From contig NZ_JAAVTX010000001.1 of NCBI RefSeq assembly GCF_012163145.1, forward strand, positions 806,001 through 870,000: a stretch of 64,000 bases of DNA, read 5' to 3'. The position numbers were made by a program, and so were the translations under genes. The stretch is from Falsiroseomonas frigidaquae (GTDB taxonomy: Bacteria > Pseudomonadota > Alphaproteobacteria > Acetobacterales > Acetobacteraceae). Numbering within the stretch: the stretch's first letter is position 1; each line of letters begins with the position of its first letter. The notes under the pieces were generated by a model. It worked only from the letters and a program-made list of their open reading frames with translations. It was not told where the DNA came from and did no database searches. Shown in pieces: positions 36,527 to 45,189 of the stretch.

Positions 36527-37245
36527 CCCCGATGGCCGCGTCCGGCGGCGTGCCGCCGCTGCTGGAAGCACGCGGCGCCACCCGCCGGCTGCCGGATGGC
36601 CCGGTGCTGGTGCGGGACGTGAACATGATCGTCCGGGCCGGCGAGTTCATCGCTGTCACCGGCCCCTCCGGCTCCGGCAAATCCTCGCTGCTGTACCTGC
36701 TCGGCCTGCTGGACCGGCCGAGCGAGGGGCACGTGCTGCTGGAGGGGCAGGACACCGCGCGGCTGCCAGCCTCGGAGCTGGCCGGGCTGCGGCTGGCGCG
36801 GCTCGGCTTCGTCTTCCAGTTCCACTTCCTGCTGCCGGAATTCACCGCGCTGGACAACGTGCTGATCCCGATCCGTCGCCGCGGCCTGCTGCACGGCGCC
36901 GCGGCGCGCAACCGGGCGATGGCGTTGCTCGATGCCTTCGGCCTGGCGCCGGCGGCCCAGAAGCTGCCGGAACAGCTTTCGGGCGGCATGCGCCAGCGCT
37001 GCGCCATCGCCCGGGCGCTGGCCAACGACCCGGCGCTGATCCTGGCGGACGAACCGACCGGCAATCTGGACAGCGTGAACGCCGCCGCCGTCTTCGACAT
37101 CTTCAGCCGCCTGACGCGGGAGGAAGGGCGGGCGGTGGTGGTGGTGACGCATGATGCGGCGCTGGCGGCCCGGGCCAGCCGGCGCGTGCATCTGGTGGAT
37201 GGAGTGGTCGTGAGCGACGCGGCGCAGGCGGAAGCGCCGTCTTAA
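36523..37245 (+). CDS. LolD/MacB-type ABC transporter ATP-binding protein
   Basis: 240 residues from the GTG at 36523, which overlaps the permease stop; an ATG three codons later at 36532 is an alternative. Walker A GPSGSGKSS, signature LSGGMRQR, Walker B LILADEPTGNLDS and the H-loop VTHD are all present. The LDRPSEGHVLLEGQD stretch is typical of the MacB/LolD group. It energises the adjacent permease/adaptor pair. It is followed by a strong inverted repeat. Confidence 0.9.
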   Translation: MTPMAASGGVPPLLEARGATRRLPDGPVLVRDVNMIVRAGEFIAVTGPSGSGKSSLLYLLGLLDRPSEGHVLLEGQDTARLPASELAGLRLARLGFVFQFHFLLPEFTALDNVLIPIRRRGLLHGAAARNRAMALLDAFGLAPAAQKLPEQLSGGMRQRCAIARALANDPALILADEPTGNLDSVNAAAVFDIFSRLTREEGRAVVVVTHDAALAARASRRVHLVDGVVVSDAAQAEAPS

Positions 37246-37258
37246 GCCCCCACCCCGA

Positions 37259-37320
37259 CCCTCCCCCGCTTCGCAGGGGAGGGAGACAAGTTTATCCCTC
37301 CCCTGCGAAGCGGGGGAGGG
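37259..37320. terminator. Perfect 26-bp inverted repeat between convergent genes
   Basis: Arms 37259-37284 and 37295-37320 are exact reverse complements separated by 10 bp (gacaagttta). The arms (CCCTCCCCCGCTTCGCAGGG and onward) form a very GC-rich hairpin without a T run. The place, between the ABC ATPase stop and the convergent HemY_N stop, suits a bidirectional terminator, or it is a dispersed REP-like element. Confidence 0.75.
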
Positions 37321-37361
37321 TGGCCGCGCAGCGGCCGGGTGGGAGCTCTAACCCACCGCCC

Positions 37362-38633
37362 CTACCCCACCGTCGCCGGCAGGGTCTGCGGGCTGGCCCA
37401 GTTGATGGTGCCGACCGCCTGGCATTTCGGGCAGACCGGCGCCCATTGCTCCTGGTCCGTACCGCAGGATGCGCAGCGCCAGCGCGGCTCGGGCGCGGCG
37501 GTGGCGGCCTGGCGCAGCCAGCGGGCCTGGGCGGCGCGGCCTTCGGGCGTCTCGCCGTGCTCCGCCTCCTCCAGGTCGCTCAGCGCCAGGAAGGCGCGGC
37601 GATCGGCATGACCGGAGGCGACCAGTGCGTCCAGCTCCTGCCGCGCCCGGCCGGTCAGCCCGGCCTCCAGCGCCGCGCGGCCGACCAGAAGCCGGCTTTC
37701 GGCGTGGCGCGGGCTACCTTTCACCAGCATCTCGGCGGATTTCATCCGCGCCAGCGCATCGACATCGTCATGAAGATAATCGAGCGCCAGGTCCGGATGC
37801 GGCTGCGCCGTCCAGGCCTGTTCCAGCACGGCCTTGGCGCGGCGCGGGCTGCCGCCCTCCTTCAGCCGCCGCGCATGCGCCAGCGCCACCGGGGCGAAGG
37901 CCGGATCGGCGGCGAAGCCCTGGCGTTCCAGCTCGGCGGCCCGGGTCACATCCGGCTCCTGCCCCGCGGCGGCCAAGGCGAGTGCGGCCTGGCCGGCGCC
38001 GGGCGGAGCGAGGGTCAGCGCCTCGCGCCAATCGCGCATGCGCAGCGCCAGCGTCTCGCGTTCCTGGCGTAGCCAGGCGGCGCCGGGCTGGGCGGCCTCG
38101 GCCTCCCGCGCCAGACGCTGGGCGGCGGGCCAATCCTCGCGCTGGATCGCCTGCCGCAGCAGGCCACGCAGGCCGAGGAAGCGGGCATCGGGCATCGCGG
38201 CGAGTTGGCGGAACACCTCCGTCGCCGCCTCCTCCCGCCCCGCCAGCCTTTCGGCCTCGGCGGCCAGCAGCAGCGTCTGCGGCGTGTCTCCCAGGCCCTT
38301 GCGGGCGCGCTTCACCTCGATGCGCGCGGCGTCCGGCGTACCGGCGGCCAGCGCCACCAGCGCGCGGGTCAGCGCGGCATCGCCCTCGCCGCGGCGGCGG
38401 GCGGCCCTGCGGTCGCGCATCCGGCCCGGCAGGCGTCGCAGCGCGGAAAAGAACACCAGCAGCAGGTGCAGCAGCAGGAACAGCACGGCCAGCAGCAGCA
38501 GCGCCACCGGCAGGCCGACCAGCACCTCCGCATCGCCGACGCGGATTTCGACCGCGCCGCCGACCTGGGCGATCCACAGGATGCCGGCGATGCCGGCGGC
38601 GAGAAGAACCAGATAGATCAGGGCGCTGCGCAT
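37362..38633 (-). CDS. HemY N-terminal domain TPR protein with C-terminal zinc ribbon
   Basis: 423 residues. Two N-terminal membrane helices (LIYLVLLAAGIAGILWIAQV and LPVALLLLAVLFLLLHLLLV) are followed by TPR-like helices throughout, as in HemY_N proteins of haem clusters. The C-terminus CASCGTDQEQWAPVCPKC is a rubredoxin-like ribbon of the type also found in LapB/YciM. It is not protoporphyrinogen oxidase despite the HemY name; the role is thought to be scaffolding at the inner membrane. It starts 10 bp after the preceding gene of the hem cluster. Confidence 0.85.
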   Translation of the reverse strand: MRSALIYLVLLAAGIAGILWIAQVGGAVEIRVGDAEVLVGLPVALLLLAVLFLLLHLLLVFFSALRRLPGRMRDRRAARRRGEGDAALTRALVALAAGTPDAARIEVKRARKGLGDTPQTLLLAAEAERLAGREEAATEVFRQLAAMPDARFLGLRGLLRQAIQREDWPAAQRLAREAEAAQPGAAWLRQERETLALRMRDWREALTLAPPGAGQAALALAAAGQEPDVTRAAELERQGFAADPAFAPVALAHARRLKEGGSPRRAKAVLEQAWTAQPHPDLALDYLHDDVDALARMKSAEMLVKGSPRHAESRLLVGRAALEAGLTGRARQELDALVASGHADRRAFLALSDLEEAEHGETPEGRAAQARWLRQAATAAPEPRWRCASCGTDQEQWAPVCPKCQAVGTINWASPQTLPATVG

Positions 38634-38643
38634 GATCCGGCCC

Positions 38644-39924
38644 TCAGCCCGCGGCCAGGGAGCGGAGCGCGGCGCGGGCGGCGATCAGCGCCTCCGCCTG
38701 CGTGACCCAGGGCTGCATCGCCGCCTGCGCCGGCGGCGAAAGGCGGCGCAGCGGCGGCAGGCTGCCTTCCAGGTCGCCAGCCTCCAGCGCGCGGCGGGAT
38801 TTTTCGATTTCCGCGGCGGCGGCATCACCCCACAGAACCTCCTCCCCACGCCGCACGGTCACCAGGCTGGAGAGGCGCGAGACGGCGGAATCGAGCACGC
38901 CCTGGCCCTCACGCGCCGGGTCGCTGGCGGCACGGGCGGCGCGGGCCGCATCCTCGAAGGTCAGGCGCAGCCCCGCCTCGGTCGGCGGCGCGGATTCGGC
39001 GAAGCGGGTCAGCGCACCGGGCGGGTCACGCAGCGTGGACAGTGCGCCGCCCAGCGGCTGCCCGGCTTCCAGCGCGGCGCGCAGCTGGTCCAGCGTCGCC
39101 AGGCGGCCGGCGCGGCCTTCCAGCGCGGCGAGGCGCTGCGCCTGGCCTTCCAGTTCCTGGATGCGCTGCGCCTGCGCGTTGATCTCGGCCCGGCGCTCGG
39201 ACAGTGCCGATTCCAGCGCGGAAAGCCGCTCCGTAAGACGGGTCTCCAGGGCGCCGATCCGCTCGCTCGCCTGCGATTGCGCCTGTTCGGCGGTGCCGAG
39301 GCGCGTTGCCAATTCGCGGGCCACGCCCTCGATGCGGGCGGAGCTGGCGGTGGCGCGGGCTTCCTCCTGCCGGATCGCGGCCTCGGCGCGCTGCGCCAGT
39401 CCATCGACGCGCTGACCGAGCGACTCCACCACCGCACGCGGTGCGAGATTCTCCAGCGCGCTCCGCGGCGCGAGGCTTTCCAGCGCGCTCCGCGGCGCGA
39501 GGCTTTCCAGCGCGCTCCGCGGCGCGAGGTCCTCCAGCGCGCTCCGCGGCGCGAGGTCCTCCAGCGCGCTCCGCGGCGCGAGGCTCTCCAGCGCGCTCCG
39601 CGGCGCGAATTCGCTCGTATCCACCGCCGGCCTCGCCGCGGCTTCCCGCGCCGCCTGCTCGGCGGCTGCGAGGCGTGATTCCAGCGGCGCGAGGTCCGGG
39701 GCCGCCCGTCCCTCCAGCGCCGCCAGCCGCGATTCCAGCTCCGCGACCTGGCCGGCCGATGCCGCGTTCGGCGTGCGGGCGGCCTCCTGCGGCAGCGGCC
39801 GGGCCAACAGCCAGATGACGGCACCCACGAGCACGATGGCCGCGACCAGGATGGGCAGGGCGGCCGGGTCCAGGCGGAAGCGGCGGAGCCGCTCGGCGAA
39901 GGAAGGGGGCGGGGTCTGGCTCAT
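38644..39924 (-). CDS. Mitofilin/HemX-like coiled-coil inner-membrane protein
   Basis: 426 residues, AGGAG just before the ATG. One N-terminal membrane segment (LPILVAAIVLVGAVIWLLA) is followed by a long Ala/Glu/Arg-rich coiled coil and a C-terminal helical domain (LSSLVTVRRGEEVLWGDAAA), the usual layout of the COG4223 mitofilin-like proteins encoded between hemD and the HemY_N gene in alphaproteobacteria. Seven copies of a nine-residue repeat (APRSALESL and variants) interrupt the coiled coil near residues 106-168. The function is poorly defined. Confidence 0.82.
   Translation of the reverse strand: MSQTPPPSFAERLRRFRLDPAALPILVAAIVLVGAVIWLLARPLPQEAARTPNAASAGQVAELESRLAALEGRAAPDLAPLESRLAAAEQAAREAAARPAVDTSEFAPRSALESLAPRSALEDLAPRSALEDLAPRSALESLAPRSALESLAPRSALENLAPRAVVESLGQRVDGLAQRAEAAIRQEEARATASSARIEGVARELATRLGTAEQAQSQASERIGALETRLTERLSALESALSERRAEINAQAQRIQELEGQAQRLAALEGRAGRLATLDQLRAALEAGQPLGGALSTLRDPPGALTRFAESAPPTEAGLRLTFEDAARAARAASDPAREGQGVLDSAVSRLSSLVTVRRGEEVLWGDAAAAEIEKSRRALEAGDLEGSLPPLRRLSPPAQAAMQPWVTQAEALIAARAALRSLAAG
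39421..39609. repeat. 27-bp tandem repeat, seven copies, in coding sequence
   Basis: Encodes APRSALESL with E/D/N variation at position 8; the last copy (APRAVVESL) is diverged. In-frame units keep the reading frame, so copy number could vary without breaking the protein. Confidence 0.85.
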
Positions 39925-39945
39925 GGGTCTCCTGGCGCGGCTAGG

Positions 39946-39989
39946 GCATTTTCAGCCCCGGCGAAGCCACCGGAGACGGCTGAAAATGC
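39946..39989. other. 12-bp inverted repeat between hemD and the mitofilin-like gene
   Basis: GCATTTTCAGCC (39946-39957) and GGCTGAAAATGC (39978-39989) are perfect reverse complements separated by 20 bp. It may be an intercistronic hairpin or a protein-binding site; there is no U run. Confidence 0.55.
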
Positions 39990-40043
39990 AACAGAACAAA
40001 GGTCCAGGGCCGCCCTGCCATGCCGGAGCATGACGGAACAGCC

Positions 40044-40814
40044 TTAGGGTCTGGCTACCCGGTCCCGCGGAGCGGGGCCGAGCAGCGCCAGCAAGGCATT
40101 CTCGGTCGGCCGCGCCGCGACGCGCAGGTCACGCCATTGCAGCGGGGCAAGCGCCGTCCGGGCTGCTTCCGCAACCCGGGGGCTGATCACCAACGCCGCC
40201 ATCCGCGCGATCGTCTCCGCATGCCCGGCCTTCCGGAACAAAGTGATGGCACAGCCCGCCGACCGAGGCGAGTGGAACAGGATTCTGGCCGGCGCGTCGC
40301 TGGCCTGCGGATCGGCCAGCGCCGCCAATACCGGCGCGGGCAGTGCCAGGGCAGGCCGCGCGGCATAGGCGATGCGGCGCAGCACGCCGAAGCCGCGACC
40401 ACGCAGATCGGCCGCCAGGTCCAGCGCATAGCCCTGCCCCACCAGCAGCAGCAACGGCCCCGCCTGCGGGTCCAGCCGCGCCGTGGCGAGCCGGGCGAGG
40501 TCCGCCGCCGTGCCCTCTGCCGCCTCGGCCTGCGCCCAGCCGGCCGCGCGTGCCGCCTCCGCCGTCGCCTCCCCCACCGCCAGCAGCGGCAGATCGGCGC
40601 AGGGCTGCTCCTTGGGGGGTGGCAGGGCACGGGCGGCGGCGCGGCTGGTCAGCAGCACGGCCTGGCAGGGCGGCAGGGCGAAGCGGCGCGGCGCCAGCAC
40701 CAGGGCGGGTGCCAGCAATGGCCGCCAGCCCAGCGCTTCCAGCCGCGCGGCGGTCTCCGCCCCGCCCGGCTCCGGGCGGGTCACCAGGACCGTGGGGGAG
40801 TCGGCCGGTGGCAA
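40044..40814 (-). CDS. hemD: Uroporphyrinogen-III synthase
   Basis: 256 residues from a TTG start at 40814, 7 bp after the hemC stop; no ATG fits. TVLVTRPEPGGAETAARLEA begins the first domain. The internal ILFHSPRSAG and the C-terminal ARPTENALLALL match the weakly conserved HemD family. The cytosolic enzyme closes hydroxymethylbilane to uroporphyrinogen III with ring D inversion. Position directly after hemC supports the call despite low family conservation. Confidence 0.88.
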   Translation of the reverse strand: MPPADSPTVLVTRPEPGGAETAARLEALGWRPLLAPALVLAPRRFALPPCQAVLLTSRAAARALPPPKEQPCADLPLLAVGEATAEAARAAGWAQAEAAEGTAADLARLATARLDPQAGPLLLLVGQGYALDLAADLRGRGFGVLRRIAYAARPALALPAPVLAALADPQASDAPARILFHSPRSAGCAITLFRKAGHAETIARMAALVISPRVAEAARTALAPLQWRDLRVAARPTENALLALLGPAPRDRVARP

Positions 40815-40821
40815 GAAGCTG

Positions 40822-41850
40822 TCAGGCGAAGATGTCGGCGGGGCTGTCGCGGCGCAGGCTCTCGCCCAGTTCCCGGCCGAGCGCCGCCGCCTCCGCCACC
40901 GCGCCCAGGGCGCTGCGCTTCAGCAGGAACGACCCGTCGGCGCGGGCCACCAGGCCGGTCAGGTGCAGGCGGCCATCGCTCAGCAGCCGGGCATGGCCGC
41001 CGATCGGCGTGCGGCAGGACCCGTCCAGCGCCGCCAGCAGGGCGCGTTCGGCCTGGCTGACCGCCGCCGCCTCCCGGTCCTCGATGGCGGAAAGCAGCTC
41101 GTGCAGTTCCACATCATCCGCCCGCACCGTGACGCCGACGATGCCCTGGCCGGCGGCCGGCACCATCGCATCCGGGTCCAGGATGACGGAGGCTCGGTCC
41201 TCCATCTCCAGCCGCCGCAGTCCGGCGAGGGCCAGCAGAGTCGCCGCCGGGCCGCCTTCCGCCGCCAGCTTCGCCAGCCGGGTCTGGACGTTGCCGCGGA
41301 TCATCTCGATCCGCAGGTCGGGCCGCCCATGCAGGATCTGGCTCTGCCGGCGGACGGAGGCAGTGCCGATCACGGCGCCGGCAGGCAGCGCGGCGAAGGG
41401 GTCGGAGGGGTCCGGCGTGCCGCAGCTCGGGCCGAGGATCAGCGCGTCCCGCGCATCCTCCCGCCGCAGGGTGCAGGCCAGGACGATGCCGGGCGGCAGT
41501 TCCGTCTCCAGATCCTTCAGGCTGTGGACGGCGAAATCAATCCGGCCATCCAGCAGCGCCTCATGGATCTCCTTGGCGAACAGGCCCTTGCCGCCGATAT
41601 CGGCCAGGCGCTTGTCCTGGATCCGGTCGCCGGAGGTGGCGATGGCATGTTCCTCGAAGGCCTTGGCATCGCGCAGCACCGGGCAGAAGCGGGTGATGAT
41701 CGACAGGAAGTGCCGCGTCTGCCACAGCGCGAGCGGCGAGCCGCGGGTGCCGACGCGGAGCGGCAGGCTGCGGAAATGCGGCCGGATGGGGTTCGGCGCC
41801 TGGCGGGCATGCGGCCCGTCATAGGGCTGGGCAGGATGAACGGCGGACAT
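40822..41850 (-). CDS. hemC: Hydroxymethylbilane synthase (porphobilinogen deaminase)
   Basis: 342 residues from the ATG at 41850; the frame is open to 42066 without conservation. [19 protein letters not shown] starts the domain, then [40 protein letters not shown] with the catalytic Asp region, [20 protein letters not shown], and [11 protein letters not shown], where the Cys carries the dipyrromethane cofactor. It polymerises four porphobilinogen molecules. First gene of the minus-strand haem cluster, divergent from tsaD by about 70 bp. Confidence 0.95.
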   Translation of the reverse strand: MSAVHPAQPYDGPHARQAPNPIRPHFRSLPLRVGTRGSPLALWQTRHFLSIITRFCPVLRDAKAFEEHAIATSGDRIQDKRLADIGGKGLFAKEIHEALLDGRIDFAVHSLKDLETELPPGIVLACTLRREDARDALILGPSCGTPDPSDPFAALPAGAVIGTASVRRQSQILHGRPDLRIEMIRGNVQTRLAKLAAEGGPAATLLALAGLRRLEMEDRASVILDPDAMVPAAGQGIVGVTVRADDVELHELLSAIEDREAAAVSQAERALLAALDGSCRTPIGGHARLLSDGRLHLTGLVARADGSFLLKRSALGAVAEAAALGRELGESLRRDSPADIFA

Positions 41851-41923
41851 GCCGCCTATTAGGCCCCACGGGCTGACGTTGAAAGATCCGGCGTTGAAAG
41901 ATGCGGCTGATGAAGGGGTCGGG

Positions 41924-42982
41924 ATGATGGAGCCGATGCGAAGCCTGCAAGACGACGAATTGGTGCTCGGACTCGAATCCTCCTGCGACGAGACCGCCGC
42001 CGCGATCCTGCGCGCCGATGGCACCATCCTGGCCGAGGCGGTGCTGTCCCAGCTCGCGGAACACACCCCCTATGGCGGCGTAGTGCCGGAGATCGCGGCG
42101 CGGTCCCACCTGGCGCATCTGCCGGCGCTGGTGCGCCGCGTGCTGGACCAGGCCGGCACCACCCCCGCCGGGCTGGCAGCCGTGGCGGCGACGGCCGGGC
42201 CGGGCCTGATCGGCGGGCTGATCGTCGGGGCCACATTGGGGAAGGGCATCGCCATCGCCCAGGGCATCCCCTACCTGGCCATCAACCACCTGGAGGGCCA
42301 CGCGCTGACGCCGCGGCTGCCGGGGGTGCATCCGGGCGGATTGGCCTTCCCGTACCTGCTGCTGCTGCTGTCGGGGGGGCATTGCCAATGCGTGCTGGTG
42401 GAGGGGGTGGGCCGGCATCGCCGCCTGGGCACCACGCTGGATGACGCGGTGGGCGAGGCCTTCGATAAATCCGCCAAGCTGCTCGGCCTGCCCTGGCCCG
42501 GCGGGCCGCATCTGGAAAGGCTGGCGGCCACAGGGGATGCGAAGCGGTTCACCCTGCCGCGGCCGCTGCTCGGCCGCGCCGGCTGCGACTTCTCCTTCAG
42601 CGGATTGAAGACGGCGGTGGCGAATATCGTGGCCAAGGGGCTGGACCCGCAGGGCCGCGCCGATCTCGCCGCCGGCTTCCAGGCCGCCGTCTCCGCCACC
42701 CTGGCCGATCGCGCGGCGCATGCGCTGGCGATGGCCCCGGGGGCGACGGCGCTGGTGGTCTCCGGCGGCGTCGCGGCCAATCAGGGGATCAGGACCGCCC
42801 TGGCCGGGGTGGCGGCCCGCGCCGGGCTGCCGCTGGTGGCGCCACCGATCCGGCTATGCACGGACAATGCGGTGATGATCGCCTGGGCCGGGATCGAGCG
42901 GCTGCGGGCGGGGCTGACGGAACCGCTGGACCACGCACCCCGGCCGCGCTGGCCGCTCGGGGAGCTGGTCGCGGCGGGCTGA
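41924..42982 (+). CDS. tsaD: tRNA N6-threonylcarbamoyladenosine transferase TsaD
   Basis: 352 residues from the ATG at 41924, with AAGGGG upstream. It has the complete family set: [26 protein letters not shown], the metal-binding [65 protein letters not shown]. With TsaB/E it transfers threonylcarbamoyl to A37 of ANN-decoding tRNAs in the cytosol. In many relatives gpsA follows directly; here four small or unrelated genes intervene. Confidence 0.96.
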   Translation: MMEPMRSLQDDELVLGLESSCDETAAAILRADGTILAEAVLSQLAEHTPYGGVVPEIAARSHLAHLPALVRRVLDQAGTTPAGLAAVAATAGPGLIGGLIVGATLGKGIAIAQGIPYLAINHLEGHALTPRLPGVHPGGLAFPYLLLLLSGGHCQCVLVEGVGRHRRLGTTLDDAVGEAFDKSAKLLGLPWPGGPHLERLAATGDAKRFTLPRPLLGRAGCDFSFSGLKTAVANIVAKGLDPQGRADLAAGFQAAVSATLADRAAHALAMAPGATALVVSGGVAANQGIRTALAGVAARAGLPLVAPPIRLCTDNAVMIAWAGIERLRAGLTEPLDHAPRPRWPLGELVAAG

Positions 42983-43010
42983 AGCCGGGAGCCGTGCCGG
43001 GAGACATATA

Positions 43011-43050
43011 GTTGACAAGGAAACTTCCGGGAGATAGTTTCCTTCTCAAC
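43011..43050 (+). promoter_or_regulatory. Palindromic operator overlapping the marR promoter
   Basis: Inverted repeat of 15-bp arms with one mismatched pair: gttgacaaggaaact (43011-43025) and agtttccttctcaac (43036-43050), spacer 10 bp, centred about 30 bp before the MarR start. TTGACA at 43012-43017 could be the -35 box, with a weak -10 near 43034. The layout fits autoregulation by the MarR protein. Confidence 0.7.
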
Positions 43051-43061
43051 AAGGATTGCCC

Positions 43062-43523
43062 ATGTCGCCCACCCCGCCCCCTTCCGACCTCCACGACCAT
43101 CTCGGCTACTGGCTGCGAATGGTCTCGAACGCCGTCTCCCAGGACTTCGCCCGGGAAATCGAGGGCCAGGGCGTGACGGTCGCCGAATGGGTCTTCCTCC
43201 GCGCGCTCCACGACGCGGATTGCCTCGCGCCATCCCTGCTGGCGGAGCGGATGGGCATGACCAAGGGCGCGATCTCCAAGCTCGCCGATCGCCTGTCCGA
43301 GAAGAAGCTGGTGCAGCGCGCGCCCAATCCGGAAGACGGGCGGGGACAGATGCTCAGCCTTACGCCTGCCGGCCGCGCCCTGGTGCCGGAACTGGCGCGA
43401 ATCGCCGACGGGAACGACGCCGCCTTCTTCGACACCCTCGCCCCGGCGGAGCGGGACCATCTCGGCGCGCTGCTGCGGAAGATCGCCCGGGCGCACGAAC
43501 TCACCAGGGCCCCCGTCGACTGA
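43062..43523 (+). CDS. MarR-family transcriptional regulator
   Basis: 153 residues from the ATG at 43062, with AAGGA seven to eleven bases upstream; an in-frame TTG at 43056 is less likely. The winged-helix pattern is clear: VAEWVFLRALHDADCLAPSL, the recognition helix in RMGMTKGAISKLADRLSEKK, and the wing RAPNPEDGRGQMLSLTPAGR. It probably binds the palindrome upstream and controls itself and perhaps the following DUF1398 gene 46 bp downstream. The effector is unknown. Confidence 0.92.
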   Translation: MSPTPPPSDLHDHLGYWLRMVSNAVSQDFAREIEGQGVTVAEWVFLRALHDADCLAPSLLAERMGMTKGAISKLADRLSEKKLVQRAPNPEDGRGQMLSLTPAGRALVPELARIADGNDAAFFDTLAPAERDHLGALLRKIARAHELTRAPVD

Positions 43524-43569
43524 CGTCGAAGGCGGCCCCGCACCTCAGCCAATGGACAAGGAGAGCGCC

Positions 43570-43971
43570 ATGGACGCGCAACGGATCAGCCTCGCGCAAC
43601 GCTGCCTGGATGCGGCCTATGACCGGACGATGTCCTTCCCGGAGATCATCGGCACCCTGGTCCAGGCGGGCTTCGAGGGCTATGCGACCGATTACCGCCG
43701 CAATACGACGACCTATTTCCTGCCGGATGGCGACAGCGCCGTGCTGCAGAACCGCGCCTGCCCGGACGAGGTTGCGGCGGTCTTCGACGGGGCGGGCGTG
43801 GCGGCGCAGATCCGCTGGGCGCAGTCCGACGCGCCGGATTATGCCTATGCGGCGTTCTGCGAGAAAGTGAAGGCACTCGGCTGTGCCGGCTACATCGTCT
43901 CCTTCCTCGGGCGCCGGGTCCTTTACTACGGGCGGACGGCGGAGACGCATGTCGAGCATTTCCCCCGCTAG
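43570..43971 (+). CDS. DUF1398 family protein
   Basis: 133 residues from the ATG at 43570, which has AAGGAG at a good distance; an in-frame ATG at 43552 lacks one. The text GTLVQAGFEGYATDYRRNTT, then YFLPDGDSAVL matches DUF1398, small cytosolic proteins of unknown function. It follows the MarR gene on the same strand and may be its target. Confidence 0.8.
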   Translation: MDAQRISLAQRCLDAAYDRTMSFPEIIGTLVQAGFEGYATDYRRNTTTYFLPDGDSAVLQNRACPDEVAAVFDGAGVAAQIRWAQSDAPDYAYAAFCEKVKALGCAGYIVSFLGRRVLYYGRTAETHVEHFPR

Positions 43972-44074
43972 GCCGAGGCACCCGCGGCAGAACCATTTCG
44001 ATCCGCTCCGGAGCGCCGGAACCTCCCTCCCTCCCACCGCGTTCCCCGAGTAGGACCACATTGGAGGACGCCGC

Positions 44075-44293
44075 ATGACAATGATCCCTCGCCTCGCCGC
44101 CGCCCTGGTTCTGACCGCCGCCGTCGCCGCATGCGGCCAGACGCCCGGTCAGCGCGCAGTTTCCGGCGGCCTGCTTGGCGCCGGCACGGGTGCCGCCGTG
44201 GGCTCCCTCTCCGGCAATGCCGGCACCGGCGCGCTGATCGGTGGCGGCGTGGGTGCCGTGGGCGGCGCCGCGACGGCGCCCCGCCGCTACTAA
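44075..44293 (+). CDS. Small glycine-zipper lipoprotein
   Basis: 72 residues; GGAGGA precedes the ATG at 44075. Signal and lipobox LTAAVAAC (Cys 20) are followed by GLLGAGTGAAVGSLSGNAGT and GALIGGGVGAVGG, a glycine zipper as in small outer-membrane lipoproteins of the entericidin/OsmB/SlyB type. Envelope localisation is expected. A single gene. Confidence 0.8.
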   Translation: MTMIPRLAAALVLTAAVAACGQTPGQRAVSGGLLGAGTGAAVGSLSGNAGTGALIGGGVGAVGGAATAPRRY

Positions 44294-44350
44294 GCCGTTC
44301 CCTGCTACGGCGGGTTGCGCCGCCCCACCGGTGGCGCTACCCGCTGCGGC

Positions 44351-45178
44351 GTGAATTACCGACACGCCTTTCACGCCGGCAACGCCTGCGACGTCGCCAA
44401 GCACGCGCTGCTGGTGGCGCTGCTGCAGGCCCTGCGCGGCAAGGACAAGCCGTTCCGGGTGCTGGACACCCATGCCGGTCTCGGCAGCTATGTGCTGGCC
44501 TCCACCGAGGCGGAGCGCACCGGCGAATGGCGCCAGGGCATCGGCCGCGTCGCCGATGTCACCGAAGGCCCGCTGGCGGACTACACCGCCCTGGTCCGCG
44601 CCGCCGGTTTTCCGGACATCTACCCCGGCTCCCCCGACCTCGCCCGCGCTATGCTGCGGCCGGATGACCGCCTGGTGCTGTGCGAGCTGCACCCGGAGGA
44701 CCACGCCACGCTCCGCGCCCGCTACAGCCGTGACCGCCAGGTCGCCGTGCATCTGCGCGATGCTTGGGAGGCGGTGGAGGCGCTGACGCCCTTTCCCGAG
44801 CGCCGCGGCCTGGTCCTGATCGACCCACCCTTCGAGCAGCCCGGCGAGTTCGAGCGTTGTGCCGCCGCCCTCGCCCGGCTGCGCCACCGTTTCCGGGCGG
44901 GCATCATCGCCGCCTGGTATCCCATCAAGCACCGCGCCCCGGTCCGCGCCTTCCACACCGCGCTGCGCGATGCCGCCGTGCCGGACTGCATCACCGCCGA
45001 GCTGCTGCTGCGCGAACCCACCGACCCCACCCGGCTGAATGGCTGCGGCCTGCTGGTCGCCAATGCGCCGCACGGCTTCGCCGAACAGGCGGAGGCCATC
45101 CTGTCCGCGCTGCTGCCGCATCTGGCGGCCGGTGAGGCGGGGGCGGCCGTCCTGGTCCAGCGCATCACCCCGGAATAG
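44351..45178 (+). CDS. rlmJ: 23S rRNA (adenine(2030)-N6)-methyltransferase RlmJ
   Basis: 275 residues from a GTG start at 44351, so that the protein begins (M)NYRHAFHAGNACDVAKH, the canonical RlmJ N-terminus; the upstream ATG at 44315 would add unrelated residues. FRVLDTHAGLGSYVL is the SAM-binding motif and LVLIDPPFEQPGEF holds the catalytic DPPF. It methylates 23S rRNA before subunit assembly. The gene sits between the lipoprotein and gpsA, 11 bp from gpsA. Confidence 0.92.
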   Translation: MNYRHAFHAGNACDVAKHALLVALLQALRGKDKPFRVLDTHAGLGSYVLASTEAERTGEWRQGIGRVADVTEGPLADYTALVRAAGFPDIYPGSPDLARAMLRPDDRLVLCELHPEDHATLRARYSRDRQVAVHLRDAWEAVEALTPFPERRGLVLIDPPFEQPGEFERCAAALARLRHRFRAGIIAAWYPIKHRAPVRAFHTALRDAAVPDCITAELLLREPTDPTRLNGCGLLVANAPHGFAEQAEAILSALLPHLAAGEAGAAVLVQRITPE

Positions 45179-45189
45179 GAAGCCTGGCC

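Noticed and set aside
37362-38633. Protoporphyrinogen oxidase HemY
   Set aside because: The protein is the unrelated HemY_N TPR membrane protein; there is no FAD-binding GxGxxG motif.
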